Shown here one piece after another: positions 1-13,410 of a DNA stretch of 64,000 nt. Source of the stretch: Brachionus koreanus (taxonomy: Eukaryota > Rotifera > Eurotatoria > Ploima > Brachionidae); assembly GCA_016987375.1 (NCBI GenBank), contig PJRA01000403.1, forward strand, positions 387,821-451,820, in the 5' to 3' direction. Position numbers and translations under genes: made by a program. The notes beneath the pieces are model-generated. The model was not told the origin of the DNA. It saw only the letters and a program-made list of their open reading frames with translations, and did not search any database. Each line of letters begins with the position of its first letter. Positions within the stretch are counted from its first letter, which is position 1.

Positions 1-369
1 AAAGTCATTGTTAAAATTGTCAAAATTATAGAATCCAAGAATTTAAAATAGAATTCATAAAGGGATATATTTACTTATAAATTTAGTTTTTTAAATTTTA
101 CATAAATGAACTATAAATTCAAATAAATACAAACAATTCTAGTCGTCCAACATCATGGAGCATATAAAAACTAGCTAAAATCAAAAAAATGACCAGCAAT
201 AGAAAAGGTGAAATTCAGCGAAAATTTAGTAGAAAATTCAGTCTTCATCATTCTTTCATTGGTCGACAATTATTTAATATGAAAATTTCTTATTGAAAAC
301 GAGAAAAAATACAGAAGTATAATTAAGCCCAGCAACTCAAAGCACAAAAAACTGTCTATAAAAAGCAAA
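1..369. other. AT-rich sequence, no gene seen
   Basis: No open frame, RNA gene or clear repeat is visible here. It leads straight into a decayed transposase and may include that element's degraded 5' end, but I found no terminal inverted repeat. Confidence 0.5.
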
Positions 370-850
370 GCATCGTAATTTTGGATGATGAAAATATTTT
401 TGTTTTGCTGGGAATGAAATGCCAGGAAATGCTGGGTATTTTACAGATGAAAAAGAAAAATTCTACAAAATATTCGTTTTGCTGCAAAGTTTCCAAAAAA
501 AAAATTCTTATGTGGATAGGAATTTTTGAGTGCGGAATGTCAAAGCCTTTTTCGCTTGTCCAAATCAACTTCTATAAATTCAAAAGATAATATCAAAGAA
601 TGCTTGGAAAAACGACTTCTACCATTCATCGAAAAGTATCAAATCGACTATAATTATTTGTTTTGATCTGATTTTGCAAGAGCTCATAGATTTGTTGAGA
701 CAATTTCTTGGATGGATAAAAAGGTTTAATATGTACCAAAAGATATTAATCCTTCAAATGTGCCAATAGAGTACTTTTGGGGTATCTTGGCACAAAATTT
801 CTATGAAGGAGGTTGGAAAGCAATTGCAATTGATCCGACGCATTGAATCA
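370..850 (+). pseudogene. Decayed Tc1/mariner-superfamily transposase (C-terminal half)
   Basis: The reading begins with an LDDEN stretch, matching the catalytic 'DDE' strand of Tc1/mariner transposases. A frame change near 565-570 leads into 'KRLLPFIEKYQ', then 'SDFARAH', 'VPKDINPSNVP' and 'IEYFWGILAQ'. These match the family's usual second-Asp region (DLASAH), NPPNVP and IEDFWG blocks in order. At least two in-frame stops (near 664 and 727) and the frameshift make it non-functional. It encodes nothing now, but was a cut-and-paste DNA transposase. The N-terminal DNA-binding half is not recognisable upstream, so the copy is 5'-truncated or too eroded. I saw no terminal inverted repeats. Confidence 0.75.
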
Positions 851-1420
851 TGTTTAAAAAAAATTGATTCAAACTTTTTAAAATCACTGATGTTGGCTTT
901 TTAAAATTGAAATCTTTCTGACAGCTGACAACGGTGTGTTGTCTCTATACAAAAATAATTTAAAGAGATAAAGATTAAATATTTGATTTGGCTTTTACCA
1001 TTTCTAAGTTATAAGGGTTTGAATATAATAATGCATCACTTGTTACTAAAATTAAAATACTACTAAAACGATTGAATTAATTGCTGATTCCAGAGAAAAG
1101 TACTTGGGTTCAGAGTTTAAAAAACTAATGTTTCAGTTTTGATTTGACCTAGTCATAGTGAAGTTTTTTCAATTTGTTGGTAAATTGATAAAAAATATAT
1201 TTGATTATTTAAAAATTTAAAATCATCTACCCTAAAAAAAATAGATCAAAATTTTTCATTTGATGATTCAATATTTAAAGATCTAAAAATTTGATTTACA
1301 AAAGTACATAGAATCACATATTTTTATAATTACAATTAAATATTTGAAATTAATTAAACTATTTTTTTTTATTTTTGAATTTAAATATTCTAAATCAATC
1401 CAGAAAAATAATCAATATTT
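851..1420. other. AT-rich spacer; probable NDUFB11 3' flank
   Basis: There is no coding signal. On the minus strand, an AATAAA (tttatt at about 1368-1373) lies some 50 bp past the NDUFB11 stop and could be its polyadenylation signal. The left part may be residual transposon sequence. Confidence 0.4.
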
Positions 1421-2015
1421 TTATAAAATGATTTCAGTATCGCCGATTTCTTCCTCAGATGGTAAGTTAATTTGCTCGGATGGTACATAATCTGGATCAA
1501 CTAACGGAAGACCAGCTTTTTCTCTTCTGGATAATTCCAGATACGCTTCTCTATAACACCAATCATTCGTTCTAGATAAAATTTCTAAATAATAAAAAAT
1601 TGAAAAAAAAATCTCTCAGTTACTTGTAATCAGGATAATAATAGAATAATAGAACCGGAACAAAAAATAAGGCTACAAAGGCAGTTATTGTAAAAAAATT
1701 AGCGATTGATTTGTCCTTTGCTTCATCGCTGGCATCGAAACCAAAAAATATTTTCTAAATTAGTACTAGATTAAATTACTAACTATTTTCTGTCTATCTT
1801 ACATATCTATCGCTTCTTTCCCATTGTGGTTTATCCCATTCATTTTGGCTTACATTGGCATTAGTCTGTTGAGTTGTTGGAGTTGATTTTGCGTCATTTG
1901 AAGCAAATCTTAGCTGATTTTTTGAACCTGTCACAATTGGAAACTTTGAGCTGCATATTTTTGAGATTGTCGATAAATTACGATAGTGTTTTCCCATTAA
2001 ACACAGCTTATTCAT
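1421..2015 (-). CDS. NDUFB11: NADH dehydrogenase (ubiquinone) 1 beta subcomplex subunit 11, mitochondrial (ESSS subunit)
   Basis: Accessory subunit of the membrane arm of mitochondrial complex I. Three exons on the minus strand: 1803-2015, 1624-1754 and 1421-1571, with short GT-AG introns, together give 164 residues and close in frame. The N-terminus (MNKLCLMGKHYRNLST, then Ser/Lys/Thr-rich) looks like a mitochondrial presequence. Exon 2 encodes one membrane segment (ITAFVALFFVPVLLFYYYP) ending in PDYK. Exon 3 has WCYREAYLELSRREKAGLP followed by LVDPDYVPSEQINLPSEEE, the usual ESSS C-terminus (YLPDY, W..REA, GLP....N..DPSKI.LPE). Length and single-span layout fit the family. The far C-terminus is acidic. 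Identification rests on motif order recalled from the family, not on a search. Confidence 0.88.
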
Positions 2016-3720
2016 TTTGAAATTATCAATGCTATTCGTGAAATCTAAATGTAAATTTTTAATGATAAATTTAGACGCTTGAAATATTTATTTTAAATAA
2101 AAATTAAATCATTTAAACCACTAAAACAAAAATTAAGCAAACGCTTTAATTTATTTTAAATTAAATGAATAATTGAATTTTTTCATCGATATTTGAGGAC
2201 CAAGAATACTGCTTTTTTATTATTAATTTTTTCTTTAGGATTCAGAAATTTCTGTATGTATATTTTAAAAATAGCAAAAAGCAGAAATTAATTTAAGATT
2301 ATTTTGTTAAATCTATCAACAATACTTTATTATTTTAAAGTATGAAAGTGTTTAACAAATTTTTGTCTCATTAAATTTAAATAATTTTATTCCAAATAAT
2401 TTAAAAAAAAATATTACAATGATAAATTAATACTGTTTATTTTGAATTTTTTGCTTTAATTAAAAAATTATTTAACTTTATTCTAGCCAAGAACTGGCCT
2501 ATTTGCAATCAGTAAAAACAAGTATGTTCAGTATTTTTAAAAAGAGGCCATTCTTTTAAATGCATTTAATTTCAAAAAATCTGGCTCGGACATATTGGAG
2601 TAAATCAGAAATTTTGCTTTAAAATTGTATCATACTTAAATAAATTTTTCTTTTTAATTCATAAAACTTGTATTTTATTTCAAATTATAAAAATAATGAA
2701 TGTTCTTCAATGAATTGTCTAACTCTATTTATTTTGATGTTTTTATTAAGGAAAAATTAATAAAAGAGCATGTTTTATTGACAATAAACAAAAATAAAAT
2801 TGACTTTACTTTAATATAAAATTTAGAATAAAAATTACTCATTTTAAATTTTTATACTAGCTAAATTTTAAAACTAAAAAATTAATAATTTTAAACTGTC
2901 AAATCGACCCAGTTTGATGTATGAAATTTTTTTTCTTAATTTTTAAATTTCGTTTTTCAACAAGAATAAAGTTAAATTTTTCTTTTTATTTATGATTTAA
3001 AGTTAAATATTACTTAATGAAATATAAATCGTGCTTTTGATTTTTTTCAAAATGTTTATAATATTAGTAATAAGCAAAGCACTCAATTGACTAGAAAATC
3101 CACAAAAACTGCAAGCAAATTTAGTCAAATCGATTATTTTATTTCTCTCAAATTATAATAATAAAATTTTGTCAAATAATTAATCAAAATTCATAAGATA
3201 TTCCTTTATAAATAAATAAAGTTTTGTCTAATTATTTCTCTATGATCCTCGTATACTCTTTATTTATCAAGAATTATCTTTTCAAATGTTCATGTGACTC
3301 AAAGACACAACCATCTCGTCGCGTTACATATTACTAGAATTTTTTTATAATATATGCTTTAATAATAAAATTAAAATTTGAATTTTCATGAATTTTTTTT
3401 GAATTTATTCGCCAACATGATCACTTGATTATAATCTGATGTAAAATTTTATTTATAACAATTTTATTGCTAGTTATTTCAATCGCTTGGCTTTTTAATC
3501 TATTCAAATCCAGTATTATTATAAAATTATTTCATTTACAAAGTTTGCATCTGGTTTTAGTCTGGATCTTCCAAAACGCATAGTGAGAGTTAGAATTTAC
3601 TAACTCTCGTCATATACCAACTATATAATTTTTTTTTTTTATTACAAAATATTTTTTAAATAGTCAAAGCCTGAAGAAAATTTTAATCATTAGGTGCAAA
3701 AATTTTAGATTTGTTTAAAT
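2016..3720. other. Divergent intergenic region between NDUFB11 and V-ATPase A
   Basis: About 1.7 kb of AT-rich DNA between two divergently transcribed housekeeping genes, so both promoters should lie here. There are no open frames or clear repeats. A CATGTG E-box (GTTCATGTGACTC, near 3288-3300) lies roughly 420 bp upstream of the V-ATPase ATG and resembles a degenerate CLEAR site. A less AT-rich patch near 3540-3620, just before the start, is a plausible core-promoter or 5' UTR region. Neither assignment is proven by sequence alone. Confidence 0.4.
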
Positions 3721-6013
<2,293 letters not shown>

Positions 6014-6564
6014 AAACATTTTTAAATGAGCAAAAATTTAAATCCATATTATTCAATGCACAAAATTAAATTATTAATTTATTATACCGAATTCTTTTTT
6101 TTTCGAAAAAAAAATGCATTTTTAATTTTAATTTATTTAACTTCCTTATTATTAAATATGTTCTATGCTCGAGGTCGGCTAACCAAACTATTTTTAATAA
6201 CTATTATATTTTTAGTTTAAGTTGCTAATTTTAAAAATATCAAATTGAAGTACTAAATATTTATTTATTAATTTATTTATCCTTGTAGAACTGGAGGAGT
6301 TAGTGTGATTTTTTCGTCATTCGTTTGTAATTCCCAATTAAAAGATTATTTTTGACCTTAATTTTTATCAAAATTAAAAATAAAATTTTTGAACAAAATT
6401 TTAATTTATTAAATTTTGCATTTAGTAAAAGTTGGATAATTTTGATTTAAAAATCTCTGTAATTCAAAAAATTCAAGTCATATTATATTTGAAAATAAAC
6501 AAAATTGAACACTCTTCAAAATTATATGTCTTACTTTTTATTTCTAAAAAGCTTTTTTAAAAAA
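6014..6564. other. V-ATPase A 3' flank, no gene
   Basis: AT-rich 3' untranslated or intergenic DNA. Short open frames here are low-complexity and lack homology signals. Nothing else is seen. Confidence 0.5.
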
Positions 6565-7600
6565 TTTGCTAAGTTATCATTGGAAAAAAGGCCTATCAGC
6601 AAAAGCAGTTACTCGTGAAATATATCTAGTTGAACCCGAAAATGTGAAAATGTCAAGTAAGAAGGGTACAAGATTAGTTTAAATAATTTATGTGGTGATA
6701 CCAGCCTCCAGAGCAAGAAATGGTGAGGTCAGATAGACCAGTCATTCTCGATCAGAGTGCTCTGCTAGGAAACAACTTAAAGATCTTCTAGATGAACGTT
6801 TTATCAGAAGGATTATAACTTGTGATGGAAAATAGATCTATTTTCAAAATAATAATAACAAACATCAATTTTTGGACCTATCTGAAACAGTAAAGTCAGT
6901 CTTGGAAAGAGGACACTTTGATAAAAGGTAATTTTATGATTGATTCTTTGATTAATCGAAAGCTAGATGTGTTTCTTCAAAATAGCGGTTTTGTCAAATT
7001 TAGTACAATAGAACAGAACAAAATGTTAAAAATTCTAATAAATTTTCTTCGAAAGATCAAAAGCAAGTTCTGTAAATACAACATGGTGCAACTTTCAAAG
7101 TTATATTTTTTAAAACATTCTGGTAAAATTTGCAAATTTTGCATAACTTAAATTTAGAAAAATTTGACTGAATTTTGCAGTGATTTGTACATCATTAGCA
7201 GACTTTAACAATTGATACAACTTTAAATGTTGCACTATACTGCATTTATATATCTAGTAAGAAAAAAAAGTTATAATCATTTTTAGCATTAATTTCTGTT
7301 CTTTTTGTTTATTTTGTACCAAATTTCACAAAACCAAAAAAATCCTCAAAAAACAATAGCAAAAATAGAAGAGGTGGAAGGAATTCAACTTCTTCCTCAT
7401 CCAGCATGTAACCAAGAACTTTCTCCTTCTGATTATCATTTTGTTAGATGACCGCATTTTAGTAAAAACCAAGTCGAAGAAGGGTGTCGTGGGATTTTTG
7501 GCTCCAAAAGCAATGAATGGTACAATAGAGAAATTTAGCTTCAGCCTGATAAATGGCTAAGAACTAAAGAGTATAATGGTTTATATTTTGAAGGTAATCT
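6565..7600 (+). pseudogene. Decayed mariner-family transposase
   Basis: Scattered pieces in several frames line up with a full mariner transposase. 'KGLSAKAVTREIY' near 6585 matches the N-terminal helix-turn-helix. 'DRPVILDQSAL' near 6735 matches the GRP-linker region (GRPS.LD...L). 'RRIITCDGK.IYFQNNN' near 6810-6850 matches the first catalytic Asp block (DRIVTCDEKWI.Y.N). 'LLPHPACNQELSPSDYHF' near 7390-7440 matches LLPHPPYSPDLAPSDYHLF, which carries the third catalytic Asp of the DD34D triad. The tail 'PDKWLRTKEYNGLYFEG' near 7540-7590 corresponds to the C-terminal W......G.YF. Numerous stops and frameshifts, and inserted AT-rich sequence in the middle, show an old inactive copy. Terminal repeats were not found. 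Confidence 0.75.
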
Positions 7601-8737
7601 AATTATTGCTTTTTTTATTTTAAATTTTTTGCAGGAAAGTGTCTATGAATAATTTAAAATCAAAGAAAAGCGAATTGGCATCTTCTAGTGAATGTTCAGT
7701 GTGAATTAAGAATTTTGTTTACCAGAAGACCCGGTGATTGCTGTAGACTACTAAACGTTTTCTAATTTAGAAAACTCACATTTATAAAATAAAAATATTT
7801 TGTTAACTACTTTTTTATATTCTGATCAATTAAAAAAATAAAATTAAAAAAAAATCTAAGAAGAACTGGAAAAAAAGAACAAAAGCATCAAAAAGGATTC
7901 AATCTAGACTGACACGCTGAACGTTGATACAGCTTTGTCTGATTCATTTTGTTTATAAAAATGCAATATACATCTGAAAATCTAAACTCTCTAAAAACAA
8001 GAACAAAAAATTTCTAAACACAATTACCTATAATTAAAGAGATAGAAAGATCGGTTAGCAGCATTTTTTATAGACAAATACAAAACATTAATATTCAAAA
8101 ATAAAGTCTAAAGATTTAGATTTTCAAAAAGACCGTGTTTAGAATTAGTTATTTCATATTTTAACTTAAACTTTGTAAAAGTAATTTTTTGACTTTAATG
8201 TCGAATTCAAGGTCGATTCAAACATTTTTAACAAAGTTTTCACTATTAAAATTTTGATTCTGCATGCTTGTTTTTAGCTTGGTCTGACATTTAAGTCAAA
8301 TAAATATCTAATTGACATTTATTAAAGTTAATTTTTTTGCTATTTTCTAAAAATTTTATCAAAGAAATGCTTGGAATAATGATATTGAAAATAAAAGAAT
8401 AAAACGAATTTTAAAAAAATTTTTAAGAATAATTTTCAAACGTTGAAATAGTTAGAAATAAGAAAAATGCAAAATAAAAAAAAATTATTTTTTTTTTCTA
8501 TGGCAAACTTAAAATTCACTTTCAATAAAAATAATTTGTTTATAATCGATTTATTGATAATTGATAGTTTAAAAAAAAATTAATCATTGAGAACACAACC
8601 TTTTTAAAAATATTCAATTTTAAATCTAATCTGTTTTATTTACGAAGTTTTCTGAATATTATCATTTATTTTAAAAAAAATTTATAAATAATTTTAACGT
8701 AATTTCAGCTAATTAAATTAATTTTAAATGCATTCTC
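7601..8737. other. AT-rich spacer 3' of myosin light chain copy 1
   Basis: Low-complexity, A/T-run-rich DNA with no coding potential. It contains the 3' flank of the minus-strand myosin light chain gene. The near-identity between copies 1 and 2 stops almost exactly at the stop codon, so this flank is not part of the duplication. Confidence 0.5.
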
Positions 8738-9733
8738 CTAATTGTCTTGTGGGAAAGGACCAGCCAAAACCTTGCGAACAAACACTAAAAAATTAAAATT
8801 AAAATTAAACTAATGAACATAAGTAACAGAAAAAAATGACAAACCATCGTAATTCATCATTCCTTCGCTGTCCTCTTTGGTGTCAGTGCTTTTCATGATT
8901 TCATCTAATTGATCAGGTGTGATTTTTTCAGCTAAAAATAAAAAAAAGATAAAATTTTTTTAGCATTAAATTCTCATTATCAAAGATTATTTAGTAAAAA
9001 AAGGCAATGTAAAATTACAGAAAAAACTCAGCAATTTATTGTATATTTTCCTCAAATGCTAATTATTTAAACTTATTAAATAAAAAGTCAATTAGTTAAT
9101 TTCTAAAATCATTTAAATATAGTTAATGTTTAATTTTTTTAAATTAAGACCATTAAGTGAAAAAAATTTTAAAAAAAGTAAAAAGAAATTTGTGATATAA
9201 TTCAATGAGTTAACTAACAAAATCATTAGCGTATCAGTAAACATGGAGCATAAATAACTTTTTCGAATAGAGAAAATCGGAAAGACGGAATTAAGATAAT
9301 TAATTAATATAGCTATTGATGTTTTAAAAATTCAAATTGTTATGGCTAATGGAAAATTATAAATTTGAAAAAATTAAGTAAACTAACCCATGGCAACCAA
9401 AACCTGACTCAACTCAGCCAAAGACAAAAGACCGTTCGATTCCTTGTCGTACAATTTAAGACCCTCCATAAAGTCTTCGTATGTACCCCAGGTTTTTTCT
9501 GGCATTTTGAAGAATTCGCTGTAAATGGCCAAAAACTCTTCAACAGTTATGGTTTTAGTGCCAGGCTTTGGAGTTTGTCCTCTCTTTTCACATTCAGCAT
9601 TGGTAACAGCCAAGCCCAATGATCTCAACATATCGCCAATGTGGTGAGCATCGACTTTGCTTTCGTATTTTTTATCGAAAACTTCAAATACTTGTTTAGC
9701 ATCATCAATTTTATCCTGAGGTAAGCTAGCCAT
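8738..9733 (-). CDS. Essential myosin light chain, copy 1
   Basis: Calmodulin-fold light chain that wraps the first IQ motif of the myosin heavy-chain lever arm. Exons 9388-9733, 8845-8931 and 8738-8784 give 159 residues. The first EF-hand-like unit (VFEVFDKKYESKVDAHHIGDML) and the EFLAIYSEF block are followed by YEDFMEGLKLYDKESNG, very like YEDF.E.LKLYDKE.NG of insect Mlc1. It ends with YDVFVRKVLAGPFPQDN. The EF loops are degenerate, as usual for essential chains, so calcium binding is unlikely. The product differs from copies 2 and 3 only at residue 65 (Glu here, Asp there). Intron 1 is long (about 456 bp). The near-identity of the three proteins points to recent duplication or gene conversion. 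Confidence 0.92.
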
Positions 9734-10735
9734 TTTGTTCTCAAAATAAATCGATTATTATTCTAAAATAATATAATATAAATTTATAAAAGAAAAAAAG
9801 AAAAGGTATTGAGCATTACGCTTTGCTAAAGAAAAAAATAATAATATATTTCCAGATAAACATATTAATATTTAAACTATTCGAAGTAAAATTAAAGATA
9901 AAAAGTGTTTATGCTCTTTATGCCTTTTGTTAACCCAGCTTTTCTTTTATTTAATTCTATGATTGGTTTTAACGATGGAAAAAATTCTCGCTTATGTTTT
10001 ACAAAATATCTGTATTTGTATGATTTATGTTCAATTTCATATTTCTTTAGGCATACTTTTTGCTGAACTTTATTGATTATGCTAGCTAAAATAGGATAAA
10101 TTGTGTGCTGGGTTATCTAAACGAAGCTTTTGGCATAAATATTGAAAAGATGAACTAAAAACTCCTTATATAGAAAAGGCGCCATGATGAATAGAATATT
10201 TTCAGAAGCGTTTCATCACCACCTGAATATATTCTTAAAATCAAACTAAATAAGCCATTATAAACTAATACCACTGGTTTTATTCCATACGTAATCTGAT
10301 CTAGACAAACAACAAAATAAAATTTTCAATTATTGTTTTCGTAGTGAAATTTTTTTTTAAATAAAAAACTTTCTTCAAATTTATATAGATGCTTAAAACA
10401 TATTTATTATTCCAAAAGATTAAAACAAAAAAAAAGTAGAACTTAAGCTATAAACTAATATTCCAATTACAATCCGAAACTATCTGATTAACATGAACGC
10501 TATGTTAATGTTCATATATAGGAATAATTCAAATCAGAATTTAGATCAGAATATATCGGAATAATAAAACTATTAGCAAACAGAATACCTACCACAATGG
10601 ATTACTATAACTTTGCTGATAGAATAGCTTCCATATTTTCCAAATTAATTATTATTAAAACTCAATTCAAATATAGCAATTTAATATAGGCAAGAAATAT
10701 GATAAGAACATTGGCTGAAGCTAGAGAAAAAAATT
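8738..10735. repeat. Duplicated block A (myosin light chain copy 1 plus about 1 kb 5' flank)
   Basis: From the stop codon of copy 1 to about 1 kb beyond its ATG, the sequence is nearly identical to 17801-19394 in the same orientation. Only scattered substitutions occur in the 5' flank (for example ggtattgagc/gatattgagt near 9813). Similarity ends abruptly at 10735 after 'gctagagaaaaaaatta'. Intron 1 is the main length difference. The flank contains a minus-strand stretch (9892-10116) open for about 74 codons without a Met, described in the findings. Confidence 0.9.
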
Positions 10736-11067
10736 AACTAAAAATACTATCTTAATGTTACCGATTTTGATTAGAAAGAATAAGGAAATTTTTTTTCACC
10801 TAATATTCAGTAATTAATGTTAAAATAATTATTTTAAACTCTATGTCACATGAAAACTGATTTTGTTAATACATATTTTTTATTTTTTTAATTGAATGGT
10901 TTTCACTAACAAAAAATTAAAATTCTTGGTCAGTGGTGAATATTTTTTTTTATTTGCAAAAAATCAAATAATCTGATATTCTAAAAAATCTTTTTTTGTT
11001 CCAAAATAAATTTTTTTTAATTATATTTAATAGTTAATTATTAGTTATTTTTTGTTCCAAACAATTA

Positions 11068-12487
11068 CAGTCCAGTCGGGCTATAACGAACCACTCGTTA
11101 ACGAATAACAGGTTATAACGATTGAAATAAAAGTCCCGATTTTCTCTCCATTCAAACCAATGTTTAAAAAAAATCATACTACGAATATGAAATTATGAAA
11201 AATTAGCTATAACGTATGAGAAATCAAAGCCCATTATCATACTTAACAACGTTAGTTCTGTAATTAGTCCTCTTTTGTTCAGTATATTTATAAATGATGT
11301 ACCAAAACGAAATAAAACAAATAATGAATACTCTCTCCTTTTTGCAGACGATTTGGTCACATTTTTTTATTTACAATAAGAAGGGAAACTTAGAAAATCT
11401 GATTAACAAGTACCTCATTGAATTGGAAAAATGGCTGTGCAAATGGAAAATGAAAATTTCAGTTGAAAAATCTTATTTTATGGTCTTTTCGAAGTACACC
11501 AGAGAAAAAACTGATCTAAACCTCAAGATTTTTGGGAACAAACTTGAAAGTCAGACAGAGGTAAAGTTTCTCGGGGTTAAGTTTGACTCAAGGTTAACCT
11601 TTACTCCAATGGTTGATGAAATAAAAGAACGTTGTAGCTCAAGGCTCAACCTAATTAAAATTCTATAAAATAAAAAATGGGGTTCTAACTCTAAAACACT
11701 TGTTAACCTCTATAAATCCTTGATTGGGTCAATTCTAGACTATTCCTTCCCATGCTTAACCTCTTTTTCTGAAACTAACTTTAAAAGACTTCAAGTTATT
11801 CAAAACTCAGCTGTTCGATCAATTATTAAACTAAAATTTGATACTCCCTCTAACATTTTACATCACGAGGCGCATAACAGACTAAATCTTCTAACAGTCC
11901 CGATTCGGCTTTTTGAGTTGAGCGAGAGGTGTGTTAGGGCTGGACTGAGTCATTCTGTTCCATTGGTGGCCAGACTGGCAAATGAATACCAAGCAGGTTT
12001 CGAATCAAGATTCATCCAATACTCCACACCTTTGTGTAATTGCTATCTTACAATATCTTCTTTCTTTCTCGAACCGTCAGACTTCTAAATCTGTAAACAA
12101 CCTCATGAAACATTTAAATTTAAATTTTATCTTATTTTATTTTATTTTTATTCTTTTTATTTTATTTAAACTCAACTTTTAACCTTATTTTATTTTATTT
12201 TATTTGTTTATCTGAAGGAGCTAACCGCTCGATACAGATTTCACTAATAAAATAAAATAAATAAAAATTAGTAGCTTCGACAATCGTTAAGAATCAAGAA
12301 GTGATTAAAAAAGATTGAGAGAGCCTGACTATCAAGAGTTTGAAAAATACCATGGAAATGTGGTTCAGAGACACAAAAGCGCACAATTCAATTAAACTCG
12401 ATGGTCCTCTTATACAAGCTCAAGCTCTCAAGAGAGCATCAATGTCATTTTTCAGTCCCGCTCATTCGTTATAGTCCGACTGCACTG
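11068..12487 (+). mobile_element. Internally deleted pogo/Tigger-like DNA transposon, interrupted by a LINE
   Basis: The left end reads TA-CAGTCCAGTCGGGCTATAACG. The right end, read in reverse complement, is TA-CAGTGCAGTCGGACTATAACG. These are matching terminal inverted repeats of CAGT...AGTCGG.CTATAACGAA type flanked by TA, as in pogo/Tigger elements. Between 12275 and 12440 an eroded reading 'STIVKNQEVIKK' and 'WFRDTKAHNSIKLDGPLIQAQALKRA' matches the CENPB/Tc5-type helix-turn-helix (WFLQ.R.KNIPVSGP.LQEKA). That domain runs straight into the right terminal repeat, so the catalytic domain has been deleted. A LINE (11230-12265) sits inside. The copy is non-autonomous and dead. Confidence 0.8.
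11230..12265 (+). pseudogene. 5'-truncated non-LTR retrotransposon (jockey/CR1-like) nested in the pogo-like element
   Basis: Begins in the reverse transcriptase: 'SVISPLLFSIFINDVPK', then the catalytic 'LLFADDL' (FADD box) near 11335-11355. After a frameshift come 'LEKWLCKWKMKISVEKS' and 'VKFLGVKFDSRLTF', which match the conserved thumb region (L..W...W.L..N..K, ..FLGV..D..L.F). The 11720-12088 frame continues with 'YSFPCLTSFSETNFKRLQVIQNSAVRSI' in segments, like the usual C-terminal end of this class. At least one frameshift and one stop (near 11666) break it. It ends in an A/T-rich tail of TAAAA repeats at 12240-12265, as expected for target-primed insertion of a truncated copy. Confidence 0.85.
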
Positions 12488-13292
12488 TACATGGATTTCA
12501 TTAAATGACAAAATTGTTGAAAATAGTCATCATGTCAAAATTAAAAATAATTTATTTATTAGATATTTATTTTTTCTTTTTCTGGCGCCCCTAATGAGCA
12601 AAAAAAATATCTATTTTGAATGAAAAATGGCAAATTCAAAGAACATTAGATAAATTGTTCACTTTAAAGTAATGACGATTTTGTGAAATTTGGTGCAATA
12701 GATTAGAAAAACAAGTTAAACAGACACATGCATAGTTTGAATCATTGATGTCTAAAATCTCGGAAAAATGCATTTAGCCCCTATGTAAAGAAAAATCCTC
12801 TCCCAACTTTAAAAATTGGTTCAAAATTTTAAAGAAAAATAAATTAACACGATCTACGGTTAATTTATTAACGGTAAATTTCAAAAGCTTATTTCATTTA
12901 TTATAATTTTACTTTAAATATCGTATCGAATAAATATAATATCTGCAAAAACTCTTTATGCCTGTAAACAGTAGAATGCTTGGCTGATTAATTTCAAAAA
13001 CTTCAAATTATAATTTTTATAAAATAGATGAAATTTTTTAAGTAATATATGTTGATTTTTAAATTCTTTAAGTAATTTTTTAAAAAAATTATTTCTTTAA
13101 AATAAAATTAATGTTTAAAATTTATGTAAAAAAAGCTTTAAAAGCTTCTCGGACTTTCTAGGGTTAAGGACAAAATTAGAATGAAAAAGTAATTTTCACA
13201 GATTTTGAAAAGATTATTTTTGATCAATACAAACTGCAAATCACCTACTAAATTTTTTTTAGTTAATAGTTTAGTCTAAAAGCGAATTAGTA
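12488..13292. other. AT-rich spacer, no gene
   Basis: No coding potential. A short stretch near 12670-12720 resembles, in inverted orientation, sequence near 7290-7340 beside the mariner relic (shared 'ccaaatttcacaaaa'), so eroded repeat sequence is likely. Confidence 0.4.
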
Positions 13293-13410
13293 ACGGGTGA
13301 TGCATAAGTAAATGGACAAAAATTAAAAGCGAATATCTCAAAAAATAAAAATGATATTAAGTTCTGGTTTTTTTCTGATGTAAAGAATTCATTTTTCAAT
13401 AGAATTATGA
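13293..13410 (+). mobile_element. Possible mariner-type terminus running into an assembly gap
   Basis: A TA at 13291-13292 is followed by ACGGGTGATGCATAAGTAAA, which has the look of mariner terminal inverted repeats (GGGT-GTGCA-AAGTAA type). The rest of the element would lie in the gap. No matching inverted terminus was found after the gap, so this stays tentative. Confidence 0.35.

Noticed and set aside
6918..7151. 77-residue open frame in the mariner relic
   Set aside because: Does not correspond to the transposase frame; low-complexity Lys/Phe-rich translation of AT-rich DNA.
9365..9622. Open frames antisense to the three myosin light chain genes (also 17982-18278 and 19753-20022)
   Set aside because: They are mirror frames of exon 1, conserved only because the sense exon is conserved.
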